Of a DNA stretch of 64,000 bases, positions 26,105-38,731 are shown in pieces (within the stretch, counting starts at the first letter, position 1; each line of letters opens with the position of its first letter). The stretch is taken from NCBI RefSeq assembly GCF_048773025.1, contig NC_133558.1, forward strand, positions 39,838,501 to 39,902,500, in the 5' to 3' direction. Made by a program: the position numbers and the translations under genes. The notes under the pieces are model-generated. The model was not told where the DNA came from, did not search any database, and saw only the letters and a list, made by a program, of their open reading frames with translations. Source of the stretch: Camelus bactrianus (taxonomy: Eukaryota > Chordata > Mammalia > Artiodactyla > Camelidae).

Positions 26105-29100
26105 TGGACATGATGCAGGCTTAGGGAGATGAAGCGGGCTGAGGGTGTGAGGTCGGCTTCGGGACATGTGGGCCTGAAAAAATGAGGCTTGGGGAGATAA
26201 TGTAGGCTTGGGGAGATGTGGGCTTGGGGATTTGATGCAGGCTTGGAGAGATGACATGGGCTCTTGGAGATGATGTGGGCTCGGGGAATGAAAGTGGGCT
26301 TAGAGACATTTCTCGGGCTTGCAGACATGAATTGAGTGTGCTGACATGACACAGGCTCTGGGACATGATGCCGGCTTGGGGACACGACACGGGTTCATGG
26401 AGATGACGTGGGCTTGGAGAGATGATGCGGGCTTGGTGAGATGATGTGGGATTGGGGAGATTATGTGGGCTTGGGGGGATCATGTTGGCTTGGGGAGATG
26501 ATTGGGCTTCGAGAGATGATGTGGTCTTGGGAAATGATGCAGGCTTGTGAAAATTGTGTGCCTTTTGGGAGATGTGGGTTTGTGGACATGATGCGGGCTT
26601 GGGGAGATGAAGCGGGCTTAGAGTTGTGCGGTCAGCTTGGGGACATGTGGGCCTGGAAACATGATGCATACTTGGGGAGATCATGTGGGCTTGTGTAGAT
26701 GTGGGCTTGGGGACATGATGCAGCCTTGGGGAGATGACGCGTGCTTGGTGAGACGACAAGGGCTCATGGAGATGATGGGTGATCGGGGAGTGAAAGTGGG
26801 CTTACAGACATTTCTCGGGCTTGCAGACATGAATTGAGTGTGCTGACATGACACAGGCTCTGGGACATGATGCCAGCTCGGGAAAACCACACGGGTTCAG
26901 GGAGATGACATGGGCTTGGAGAGATGATGCGGGCTTGGTCAGATGATTGGGCTGTGGAGATCACTCAGGCTTGGGGTGATGACGCCTTCTTGCGGATATG
27001 CTGAAGGCTGATGGAGATGATGAGGATTTCGGAGATGACGTGGGGTTGGGGGATCATGCGGGGTTGCGGAGATGATTTGTCCTTGGGGACATGATGCGGG
27101 CTTAGGGTGGTGAGGTCTGCTTGGGGACATGTGGGCCTGGAAACATGATGCATACTTGGGAGGTCATGTGGGCTTGTGAAGATGTGGGCTTGGGGACATG
27201 ATGCATGCTTGGAGAGATGATTCGGGCTTGTGAGATGACATGGGCTCATGGAGATGATGGGGGCTCGGGGAGTGAAAGTGGGCTTAGAGACATTTCTCGG
27301 GATTGCAGACATGAATTGAGTGTGCTGACATGACACAGGCTCTGGGACATGATGCCGGCTCGGGGACACGACACGGGATCAGGGAGATGACGTGGGCTTG
27401 GAGAGATGATGCGGGCTTGGTCAGATGATTGGGCTGTGGAGATCACTCAGGCTTGGGGTGATGACGCCTTCTTGCGGATATGCTGAAGGCTGACGGAGAT
27501 GATGCGGACTTAGGAGATGACGTGGGCTTGGGAGATCATGTGGGGTTGAGGAGATGATTTGTCCTTGAGGACATGATGCGGGCTTAGGGTGGTGAGGTCT
27601 GTTTGGGGACATGTGGGCCTGGAAACATGATGCGGGCTCATGGATATTATGCTGGCTTGGGGACATGACGCAGCCTTGGCTAGATGATGCGGGCTTGGGA
27701 AATGATTAGGGCTTGGGGAAATGATTGGGCTTGGGGCGATGATGTGGGCTTGGGGAGATGGTGTGTGCTTAGAGATATGTCAGCTTGGAGACATTATGTG
27801 GGCTTGGGGAGAAGATTGCTCTTCGGGAGATGATGTGGGCTTGAGGAGATGATGTGGGCTTGGGGAGATGATGTGGGCTTGGGAAATGATGCAGGCTTGG
27901 GGAAATTATGTGCCTTTTGGGAGATGTGGTATTGGGGACATGATGCGGGCTTGGGAAATGATGCAGGCTTGGGGAAAGTATGTGCCTTTTGAGACATGTG
28001 GGCTTGTGGACATGATGCGGGCTTAGGGAGATGAAGCGGGCTTAGGGTGTGAGGTTGGCTTTGGGACATGTGGGCCTGAAAAAATGATGAGGCTTGGGAG
28101 ATCATGCGGGGTTGCGGAGATGATTTGTCCTTGGGTACATGATGCGGGCTTAGGGTGGTGAGATCAGCTTGGGGACATGTGGGCCTGGAAACATGATGCG
28201 GGATTGGGGAGATGATGCGGGCTTGAGGAGATGATGTGGGCATGGGGAGAGTATGTGGGCTCGGGTAGATGATGTTGGCTTGGGTAGATCATGTTGGCTT
28301 GGGGAGATGATGTGGGCTTGGGGAGATGATGTGGGCTTGGGGAAATGATGTGGGCTTGGAGAGATCATGTTGGCTTTCGGAGATGATCTGGGCCTGTGTA
28401 CATGATGCGGTCTCGGGGACATGATGCAGGCTCGGTTCCATGATGCGGGCTTGGGAAATGATGCAGACTTAGGGAGATGATTGGGCTTGGGGAAATGATG
28501 TGTGGCTGTGTAAATGATTCGGGCTCGCGGATATTATGCCGTCTTGGGACATGACGCAGGCTTGGCTAGATGATGCAGGCTTCGGGAATGATGCGGTCTT
28601 GGGGAGATGATTGGGCTTGGGGAGATGATGGGGGATTGGGAAATGATGTAGTCTTGGAGAAATTATGTGCCTTTTGAGAGATGTGGGCCTGGGTACATGT
28701 TGAGGGCTTGGGGAGATGAAGCCGGTGTAGGGTGGTGAGGTCGGCTTGGGAACATTTGGGCCTGGAATCACGATGCAAGCTTGGGGAGATAATGTGCGCT
28801 TGGGGAGATGTGGGCTTGGGAACATAATGCAGGCTTGGAGAGATGATTCGGGCTTGGGAAATGATGCAGGCTTGGGGAAAGTATGTGCCTTTTGGGAGAT
28901 GCGGGCTTTTGGACATGATGCGGGCTTAGGGAGATGAAGCGGGTTTAGGGATGTGAGGTCGGCTTGGGGACATGTGGGCTTGGAAACATGATGCATACTT
29001 GGGGAGATCATGTGGGCTTGATGACACGATGTGGGCTTGGTGAGAAGACTAGGCTTCGGGAGATGATGTGGGCTTGGTCAGATGATTGGGCTGTGGAGAT

Positions 29101-32100
29101 CACTCAGGCTTGGGGTGATGACGCCTTCTTGCGGATATGCTGAAGGCTGACGGAGATGATGCGGACTTAGGAGATGACGTGGGCTTGGGAGATCATGTGG
29201 GGTTGAGGAGATGATTTGTCCTTGAGGACATGATGCGGGCTTAGGGTGGTGAGGTCTGTTTGGGGACATGTGGGCCTGGAAACATGATGCGGGCTCATGG
29301 ATATTATGCTGGCTTGGGGACATGACGCAGCCTTGGCTAGATGATGCGGGCTTGGGAAATGATTAGGGCTTGGGGAAATGATTGGGCTTGGGGCGATGAT
29401 GTGGGCTTGGGGAGATGGTGTGTGCTTAGAGATATGTCAGCTTGGAGACATTATGTGGGCTTGGGGAGAAGATTGCTCTTCGGGAGATGATGTGGGCTTG
29501 AGGAGATGATGTGGGCTTGGGGAGATGATGTGGGCTTGGGGAGATGATGGGGGATTGGGAAATGATGCAGTCTTGGAGAAATTATGTGCCTTTTGAGAGA
29601 TGTGGGCCTGGGGACATGATGCGGGCTTGGGGAGATGAAGCAGGTGTAGGTTGGTGAGGTCGGCTTGGGAACATTTGGGCCTGGAATCACGATGCAAGCT
29701 TGGGGAGATAAAGTGCGCTTGGGGAGATGTGGGCTTGGGAACAAGATGCAGGCTTGGAGAGATGATGCGGGCTTGGGGAGATCATGGTGATTTGGGGTGA
29801 TGATGTAGGCTTAGTAATATGTCGGCTTGAAGACATGATGTGTGCTTGAGAGCATGATGTGGGCTTGGGGAGATGATTGGGCTTGGGGAGATGATGTGGG
29901 ATTTGGAAAAGATGCAGGCTCGGGGAAATTATGTGCCTTTTGGGAGATGTGGGCTTGGGGATATGATGCGGGCTTGGGGAGATGATGTGGGATTGGGGAG
30001 ATGATGTGGGGTTGTGGAGACTATGTGGGCTCGGGAAGATGATGTGGGCTTTGAAAATGATGCACGCTTGGGGAATGTATGCGGGCTTGGGGAGATGATG
30101 TGGGCTCGGGGAGATCATGATCGCATGTGGAGATGATGTGCGTTTAGGAAGATCATGTTGGCTTGGGGAGATCATGTGGGCCTGAATAAATGATGCGGGC
30201 TCGTGGATAATATGCTGGCTTGGGGACATGACGCAGCCTTGGCTAGATGATGCGGGCTTGGGAAATGATTAGGGCTTGGGGAAATGATTGGGCTTGGGGC
30301 GATGATGTGGGCTTGGGGAGATGGTGTGTGCTTAGAGATATGTCAGCTTGGAGACATTATGTGGGCTTGGGGAGAAGATTGCTCTTCGGGAGATGATGTG
30401 GGCTTGAGGAGATGATGTGGGCTTGGGGAGATGATGTGGGCTTGGGGAGATGATTGGGCTTGGGGTGCTGATGTGGGCTTGGGGAGATGATTGGGCTTGG
30501 GGTGCTGATGTGGGCTTGGGGAGATGATTGGGCTTGGGGAGATGATGCGGGCTTTGGAAATGATGCAGGCTTGGGGAAATTATGTGCCTTTTGGGAGATG
30601 TGGGCTTGTGGACATGATGCGGGCTTAGGGAGATGAAGCGGGCTTAGGGTGTGAGGTTGGCTTTGGGACATGTGGGCCTGAAAAAATGATGAGGCTTGGG
30701 AGATCATGCGGGGTTGCGGAGATGATTTGTCCTTGGGTACATGATGTGGGCTTAGGGTGGTGCGATCAGCTTGGGGACATGTGGCCCTGGAAACGTGATG
30801 CAGGATTGGGGAGATGAGGTGGGCTTGAGGAGATAATGTGGGCATGGGGAGAGTATGTGGGCTTGGGTAGATCATGTTGTCTTGGGGAGATGATGTGTGC
30901 TTGGGGAGATGTTGTGTGCTTGTGGAGATGATGTGGACTTGGGGAGATCATGTTTTTTTGGGGACATGATGTGGGCTTACAGATATGTTTGCTTGGAGAC
31001 ATGATGTGTGCTTGATGACATTATGTAGGCTTGGGGAGAAGACTGGGCTTCGGTAGATGATGTGCACTTGGGGAGATGATTGGTCTTGGGGAGATGATGT
31101 GGGCTTGGGGAGTTGATTGGGCTTGGGGAGATGATGTTGGCTTGGCGAGATGATGTGGGCTTGGGGAGTTGATTGGGCTTGGGGAGATGATGAGGGCTTG
31201 AGAGATGATGCAGGCTTGTTGAAATTATATGCCTTTTGGGAGATGTGGGCTTGTGGACATGATGCAGGCTTAGGGAGATGAAGCGAGCTGAGGGTGTGAG
31301 GTCGGCTTCGGGATATGTGGGCCTGAAAAAATGAGGCTTGGGGAGATAATGTAGGCTTGGGGAGATGTGGGCTTGGGGATTTGATGCAGGCTTGGAGAGA
31401 TGACATGGGCTCCTGGAAATGATGGGGGCTCGGGGAGTGAAAGTGGGCTTACAGACATTTCTCGGGCTTGCAGACATGAATTGAGTGTGCTGACATGACA
31501 CAGGCTCTGGGACATGATGCCGGCTCCGGGACACGACACGGGTTCAGGGAGATGACGTGGGCTTGGAGAGATGATGCGGGCTTGGGGAGATGATTGGGCT
31601 GTGGGAGATCACTCAGGCTTGGGGTGATGACACCTTCTTGCGGTAATGCTGGAGGCTCAGGGAGATGATGCGGGCTTAGGAGATGATGTGGGCTTGGGAG
31701 ATCATGCGGTGTTGCGGAGAAGATTTGTCCTTGGGGACATGATGCAGTCTTAGGGTGGTGAGATCAGCTTGGGGAAATGTGGGCCTGGAAACATGGTGCG
31801 GGCTTGGGGAGATGATGTGGGTTTGGGGAGATGTTGTGGGCTTTTGGGAATCATGTTGGTTTGGGGAGATGATTGGGCTTTGGGAGATGATGTGGGCTTG
31901 GGGAGTTGATTGGGCGTGGGGAGTTGATATGAGCTTGGGGAGATGATTGGGCTTCAGCAGACGATGTGGTCTTGGGAAATGATGCAGGCTTGTGGAAAGT
32001 GTGTGCCTTTTGGGAGATGTGGGTTTGTGGACATGATGCGGGCTTGGGCTGATTAAGCGGGCTTAGGAATGTGAGGTCGGCTTGGGGACATGTGGGCTTG

Positions 32101-32634
32101 GAAACATGATGCATACTTGGGGAGATCACGTGGGCTTGTGAAGATGTGGGCTTGGGGACATGATGCAGGCTTGGAGAGATGATTCGGGCTTGGGACATGA
32201 TGCAGCCTTGGAGAGATGATGCGGGCTTGGGGAGATGATTGGGCTGTGGAGATCACTCAGGCTTTGGGTGATGACGCCTTCTTGCTGTAATGCTGGAGGC
32301 TCAGGGAGATGATGCGGGCTTAGGAGATGATGTGGGCTTGGGAGATCATGCGGTGTTGCGGCGAAGATTTGTCCTTGGGGACATGATGCAGTCTTAGGGT
32401 GGTGAGATCAGCTTGGGGATATGTGGGCCTGGAAACATGGTGCGGGCTTGGGGAGATGATGTGGGATTGGGGAGATGATGTGGGCTTGTGTGGATCATGT
32501 TGGCTCGGGGAGATATGTGGATTTTGAAAATCATGCACGCTTGGGGAATGTATGCGGGCTTGAGGAGATGATGAGGGTTTGAGAAATGATGCAGGCTTGT
32601 TGAAATTATATGCCTTTTGGGAGATGTGGGCTTG
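26105..32634 (+). repeat. 6.5-kb higher-order repeat, copy 4
   Basis: Copy of 3200-9730. The offset is 22905 until about 30105. There a 76-bp piece, exactly four 19-bp monomers, is missing compared with 7207-7282. About 75 bp (again four monomers) is gained near 30400-30500, returning the offset to 22904. These are copy-number changes in whole monomers. Confidence 0.88.
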
Positions 32635-33553
32635 TGGACATGATGCAGGCTTAGGGAGATGAAGCGGGCTGAGGGTGTGAGGTCGGCTTCGGGACATGTG
32701 GGCCTGAAAAAATGAGGCTTGGGGAGATAATGTAGGCTTGGGGAGATGTGGGCTTGGGGATTTGATGCAGGCTTGGAGAGATGACATGGGCTCATGGAGA
32801 TGATGGCGGCTCGGGGAGTGAAAGTGGGCTTAGAGACATTTCTCGGGCTTGCAGACATGAATTGAGTGTGCTGACATGACACAGGCTCTGGGACATGATG
32901 CCGGCTCGGGGACACGACACGGGTTCATGGAGATGACGTGGGCTTGGAGAGATGATGCGGGCTTGGTGAGATGATGTGGGATTGGGGAGATTATATGGGC
33001 TTGGGGGAATCATGTTGGCTTGGGGAGATGATTGGGCTTCGAGAGATGATGTGGTCTTGGGAAATGATGCAGGCTTGTGGAAATTGTGTGCCTTTTGGGA
33101 GATGTGGGTTTGTGGACATGATGCGGGCTTGGGGAGATGAAGCGGGCTTAGCGTTGTGAGGTCAGCTTGGGGACATGTTGCCTGGAAACATGATGCATAC
33201 TTGGGGAGATCATGTGGGCTTGTGTAGATGTGGGCTTGGGGACATGATGCAGCCTTGGGGAGATGACGCGTGCTTGGTGAGACGACAAGGGCTCATGGAG
33301 ATGATGGGTGCTCGGGGAGTGAAAGTGGGCTTACAGACATTTCTCGGGCTTGCAGACATGAATTGAGTGTGCTGACATGACACAGGCTCTGGGACATGAT
33401 GCCAGCTCGGGAACACCACACGGGTTCAGGGAGATGACATGGGCTTGGAGAGATGATGCGGGCTTGGTCAGATGATTGGGCTGTGGAGATCACTCAGGCT
33501 TGGGGTGATGACGCCTACTTGCGGATATGCTGAAGGCTGATGGAGATGATGCG
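32635..33553 (+). repeat. 6.5-kb block, truncated copy before Y
   Basis: Counterpart of 16262-17180 (offset about 16373). It leads into the third module Y. Confidence 0.8.
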
Positions 33554-35155
33554 GACTTAGGAGATGACGTGGGCTTGGGAGATCATGCGGGGTTGCGGAG
33601 GTGATTTGTCCTTGGGGACATGATGCGGGCTTAGGGTGGTGAGGTCGGCTTGGGGACATGTGGGCCTGGAAACATGATGCAGCCTTGGGGAGATCATGTG
33701 GGCTTCTGAAGACGTGGGCTTGGGGACATGATGCATGCTTGGAGAGATGATTCGGGCTTGTGAGATGACCTGGGCTCATGGAGATGATGGGGGCTCGGGG
33801 AGTGAAAGTGGGCTTACAGACATTTCTCGGGCTTGCAGACATGAATTGAGTGTGCTGACATGACAGAGGCTCTGGGACATGATGCCGGCTCGCGGATACG
33901 ACACGGGTTCAGGGAGATGACGTGTGCTTGGAGAGATGATGCGGGCTTGGGGAGGTGTTGGCTCGAGGAGATGACGTGGGCTCTGGGAGATGACGCGGGC
34001 TGAGGGAGATGACCCGGTCTTGTGTAGAGGACATGGGCTCGTGGAGATGATGTGGAGTCCCTGATATGACGGCGGCTCGGGGACATGATGTGGGCTCGAG
34101 GACATGACACCGGCTCGGGGAGATGACATGGTCTCATGGAGATGATGGGGGCTCGGGGAGTTGAAGTGGGCTTACAGATATTTCTCGGGCTTGCAGACAT
34201 GACTTGAGTTCTCTGGGACATGATGCCGGCTTGGGGACACGACACGGTTCAGGGAGAATACGTGGGTTTGGGGAGATGATGCGGGATTGGGGAGATGATT
34301 GGGCTGTGGGAGATGACTCAGGCTCGGGGTGATGAAGTGGTCTTGCGGATATGCTGCAGGCTCAGGGAGGTATTGCGGGCTTTAGGAGATGACGTGGGCT
34401 TGGGAGATCATGCAGGGTTGGGGAGATGATTTGACCTTTGGGATATGATGCGAGCTTAGAGTGGTGAGGTCAGCTTGGGGACATGTGGGCCTGGAAACAT
34501 GATGCGGGATTGGGGAGATGATGTGGGATTGGGAAATGTTGAAGGCTTGGAGAAATTATGTGCCTTTCGGGAGATGTGGGCCTGGGGACATGATGCGGGC
34601 TTGAGGAGATGAAGCAGGTGTAGGGTGGTGAGGTCGGCTTGGGGAAATTTGGGCCTGGATTTACGATGCAGGCTTAGGGATATAATGTGCGCTTGTGGAG
34701 ATGTGGGCTTGGGAACATGATGCAGGCTTGGAGAGATGATTAGGGCTTGGGAAATGATGCAGGCTTGTGGAAAGTGTGTGCCTTTTGGGAGATGTGGGTT
34801 TGTGGACATGATGCGGGCTTGGGGAGATGAAGAGGGCTTAGGGTGGTGAGGTCAGGTTGGGGACATGTGGGCCTGGAAACATGATGCATACTTGGGAGGT
34901 CATGTGGGCTTGTGAAGATGTGGGCTTGGGGACATGATGCATGCTTGGAGAGATGATTCGGGCTTGTGAGATGACATGGGCTCATGGAGATGATGGGGGC
35001 TCGGGGAGTGAAAGTGGGCTTAGAGACATTTCTCGGGATTGCAGACATGAATTGAGTGTGCTGACATGACACAGGCTCTGGGACATGATGCCGGCACGGG
35101 GACACGACACGGGATCAGGGAGATGACGTGGGTTTGGAGAGATGATGCGGGCTTG
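33554..35155 (+). repeat. Divergent satellite module Y, copy 3
   Basis: Full-length counterpart of 17181-18780 at an offset of 16373-16375, including the CpG-richer core near 33940-34255. It keeps the segment of about 215 bp that copy 2 lacks. Confidence 0.82.
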
Positions 35156-38100
35156 GTCAGATGATTGGGCTGTGGAGATCACTCAGGCTTGGGGTGATGA
35201 CGCCTTCTTGCGGATATGCTGAAGGCTGACGGAGATGATGCGGACTTAGGAGATGACGTGGGCTTGGGAGATCATGTGGGGTTGAGGAGATGATTTGTCC
35301 TTGAGGACATGATGCGGGCTTAGGGTGGTGAGGTCTGTTTGGGGACATGTGGGCCTGGAAACATGATGCGGGCTCATGGATATTATGCTGGCTTGGGGAC
35401 ATGACGCAGCCTTGGCTAGATGATGCGGGCTTGGGAAATGATTAGGGCTTGGGGAAATGATTGGGCTTGGGGCGATGATGTGGGCTTGGGAAGATGGTGT
35501 GTGCTTAGAGATATGTCAGCTTGGAGACATTATGTGGGCTTGGGGAGAAGATTGCTCTTCGGGAGATGATGTGGGCTTGAGGAGATGATGTGGGCTTGGG
35601 GAGATGACGTGGGCTTGGGAAATGATGCAGGCTTGGGGAAATTATGTGCCTTTTGGGAGATGTGGTATTGGGGACATGATGCGGGCTTGGGAAATGATGC
35701 AGGCTTGGGGAAAGTATGTGCCTTTTGGGAGATGTGGGCTTGTGGACATGATGCGGACTTGGGGAGATGATTGGGTTTGGGGAGATGATGTGGGCTTGGG
35801 GAGATGATGTGGGCTTGGGGAGATGATGTGGGCTTGGAGAGATCATGTTGGCTTTTGGAGATGATCTGGGCCTGTGTACATGATGTGGTCTTGGGGACAT
35901 GATGCAGGCTCGGTTACATGACGCGGGCTTGGGAAATGATGCGGACTTAGGGAGATGATTGGTCTTGGGGAAATGATGTGGGCCTGTGTAAATGATTCGG
36001 GCTCGCGGATATTATGCCGTCTTGGGACATGACGCAGTCTTGGCTAGATGATGCAGGCTTTGGGAATGATGCGGTCTTGGGGAGATGATTGGGCTTGGGG
36101 AAATGATGTGGGCTAGGGGAGATGATTGGGCTTCGGGAGATGATGTGGGCTTGGGGAGATGATGTGGGCTTGGGGAGATGATTGGGCCTGGGGAGAATAT
36201 GTGAACTTGGGAGATGATTGGACTTGGGGAGATGATGTGAGCTTGGGGAGATGATTGGGCTTGGGGAGATGATGGGGGTTTGGGAAATGATGTAGTCTTG
36301 GAGAAATTATGTGCCTTTTGAGAGATGTGGGCCTGGGGACATGGTGAGGGCTTGGGGAGATGAAGCCGGTGTAGGGTGGTGAGGTCGGCTTGGGAACATT
36401 TGGGCCTGGAATCACGATGCAAGCTTGGGGAGATAATGTGCACTTGGGGAGATGTGGGCTTGGGAACATGATGCAGGCTTGGAGAGATGATTCGGGCTTG
36501 GGAAATGATGCAGGCTTGGGGAAATTATGTGCCTTTTGGGAGATGTGGGCTTGGGGACATGATGCGGGCTTGGGGAGATGAAGCAGGCTTAGGGTTGTGA
36601 GGTCGGCTTGGGGACATGTGGATCTGGAAACATGATGCAGGTTTGGGGAGACTATGTGGGCTCAGGGAGATGATGTGGGCTTGTGGAGATCATGTTGGCT
36701 TGGGGAGATGAAGTGTTCCTGTGTAAATGATGCGGGCTCGCAGATATAATGCCGGCTTGGGGACAGGATGCAAGCTTGGCTAGATGATGCGTGCGTGGGA
36801 AATGATGTGAGCTGGGGAGATGATTGGGCTTGGGGAGATGATGTGGGCTTAGTAATATGTCGGCTTGAAGACATGATGTGTGCTTGAGGGCATGATGTGT
36901 GCTTGGGGAGATGATTGGGCTTCGGGAGATGATGTGTGCTTGGGAAATGATGCAGTCTTGGGGAAATTATGTGCCTTTTGGGAGATGTGGTATTGGGGAC
37001 ATGATGCGGGCTTGGGGAGATGAAGCGGGTTTAGGGATGTGAGGTCGGCTTGGGGACATGTGGGCTTGGAAACATGATGCATACTTGGGGAGATCATGTG
37101 GGCTTGATGACATGATGTGGGCTTGGTGAGAAGATTAGGCTTCGGGAGATGATGTGGGCTTGGGAAGATGATTGGGCTTGGGGAGATGATGTGGGATTGG
37201 GAAATGTTGAAGGCTTGGAGAAATTATGTGCCTTTCGGGAGATGTGGGCCTGGGGATATGATGCGGGCTTGGGGAGATGAAGCGGGCTTAGGGTGTGAGG
37301 TCGGCTTCGGGACATGTGGGCCTGAAAAAATGAGGCTTGGTGAGATAATGTAGGCTTGGGGAGATGTGGGCTTGGGGACATGATGCAGGCTTAGAAGATG
37401 ACGTGGGCTTGGGAGATCATGCAGGGTTGGGGAGATGATTTGACCTTTGGGATATGATGCGAGCTTAGAGTGGTGAGGTCAGCTTGGGGACATGTGGGCC
37501 TGGAAACATGATGCGGGATTGGGGAGATGATGTCGGATTGGGAAATGTTGAAGGCTTGGAGAAATTATGTGCCTTTCGGGAGATGTGGGCCTGGGGATAT
37601 GATGCGGGCTTGGGGAGATGAAGCAGGTGTAGGGTGGTGAGGTCGGCTTGGGGAAATTTGGGCCTAAAATTACGATGCAGGCTTGGGGAGATCATGTGCG
37701 CTTGTGGAGATGTGGGCTTGGGAACATGATGCAGGCTTGGAGTGATGATGCGGGCTTGGGAAATGATGCAGGTTCGGGGAAATTATGTGCCTTTTGGGAG
37801 TTGTGTGCTTGGGGACATGATGCGGGCTTAGGGAGATGAAGCGGGCTTAGGGTGTGAGGTCGGCTTTGGGACATGTGGGCCTGAAAAAATGATGACGTTT
37901 GGGAGATCATGCGGGGTTGCGGAGATCATTTGTCCTTGGGTACATGATGCGGGCTTAGGGTGGTGAGATCAGCTTGGGGATATGTGGACCTGGAAACATG
38001 ATGTGGGATTGGGGAGATGAGGCGGGATTGAGGAGATGATGTGGGCATGGGGAGAGTATGTGGGCTCGGGTAGATGATGTTGGCTTGGGTAGATCATGTT

Positions 38101-38731
38101 GGCTTGGGGAGATGATGTGGGCTTGGGGAGATGATGTGGGCTTGGGGAAATGATGTGGGCTTGGAGAGATCATGTTGGCTTTCGCAGATGATCTGGGCCT
38201 GTGTACATGATGCGGTCTCGGGGACATGATGCAGGCTCGGTTCCATGATGCGGGCTTGGGAAATGATGCAGACTTAGGGAGATGATTGGGCTTGGGGAAA
38301 TGATGTGGGCCTGTGTAAATGATTCGGGCTCGCGTATATTATGCCGTCTTGGGACATGACGCAGGCTTGGCTAGATGATGCAGGCTTCGGGAATGATGCG
38401 GTCTTGGGGAGATGTTTGGGCTTGGGGAAATGATGTGGGCTAGGGGAGATGATTGGGCTTCGGGAGATGATTGGGCTGGGGAGAATATGTGAACTTGGGA
38501 GATGATTGGACTTGGTGACATGATGTGTGCTTGGGGAGAAGTTTGGGCTTTGTGAGATGATGTGTGGTAGGGGAGATGATTGGGCTTGGGGTGATGATGT
38601 GGGCTTGGGGATATGTCGGTTTGGAGACATGATGCAGGCTTGGTGACATGATGTGGGCTTGGGGAGATTATTGAGCTCGGGGAGATGACGCGGTCTTGGG
38701 GAGATGTGGGCTTCGAGACATGATGTGGGAT
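35156..38731 (+). repeat. Satellite, right-end divergent segment
   Basis: The last 3.6 kb resembles several internal blocks but shows shifting offsets (34213, then 34175, to the lead module) and more differences. Parts from different blocks are joined: 35157-35402 like 18782, 36012-37380 like 1799-3200, and 37955-38227 like 5245-5517. Higher divergence at an array edge is the usual pattern, because edges are homogenised less. Confidence 0.8.

Larger units (their letters stand above)
1..38731 (+). repeat. 19-bp G-rich satellite array with higher-order structure
   Basis: The whole stretch is tandem copies of a 19-bp monomer, GATGATGTGGGCTTGGGGA, and diverged variants of 17-20 bp (ACATGATGCGGGCTTAGGG, AAATTATGTGCCTTTTGGG, GTGGTGAGGTCGGCTTGGG and others). 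No unrelated sequence interrupts it. The plus strand is strongly G/T-rich and the minus strand C/A-rich throughout. Neighbouring monomers differ clearly, yet multi-kilobase blocks recur almost unchanged, which is the signature of higher-order repeats. The array is cut by the left window edge and ends near 38731. I do not recognise it as a named satellite family. No gene is supported inside it. Confidence 0.97.

Noticed and set aside
1-38731. Telomere-like TTAGGG hexamers
   Set aside because: They occur singly inside monomers such as GCGGGCTTAGGG and are never tandem, so they are chance parts of the satellite.
1-38731. CRISPR array
   Set aside because: There are no unique spacers between constant repeats. 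It is a continuous satellite in mammalian DNA.
1-38731. Mucin-like or antifreeze-like repeat gene exon
   Set aside because: Plus-strand frames are cut by TGA within about two to three monomers, and minus frames are open merely because of composition. No splice sites, and module changes ignore the reading frame.
1-38731. CENP-B box or known centromeric satellite
   Set aside because: I saw no TTCG....A..CGGG-type box, and the period is 19 bp rather than the long monomers of common centromeric satellites.
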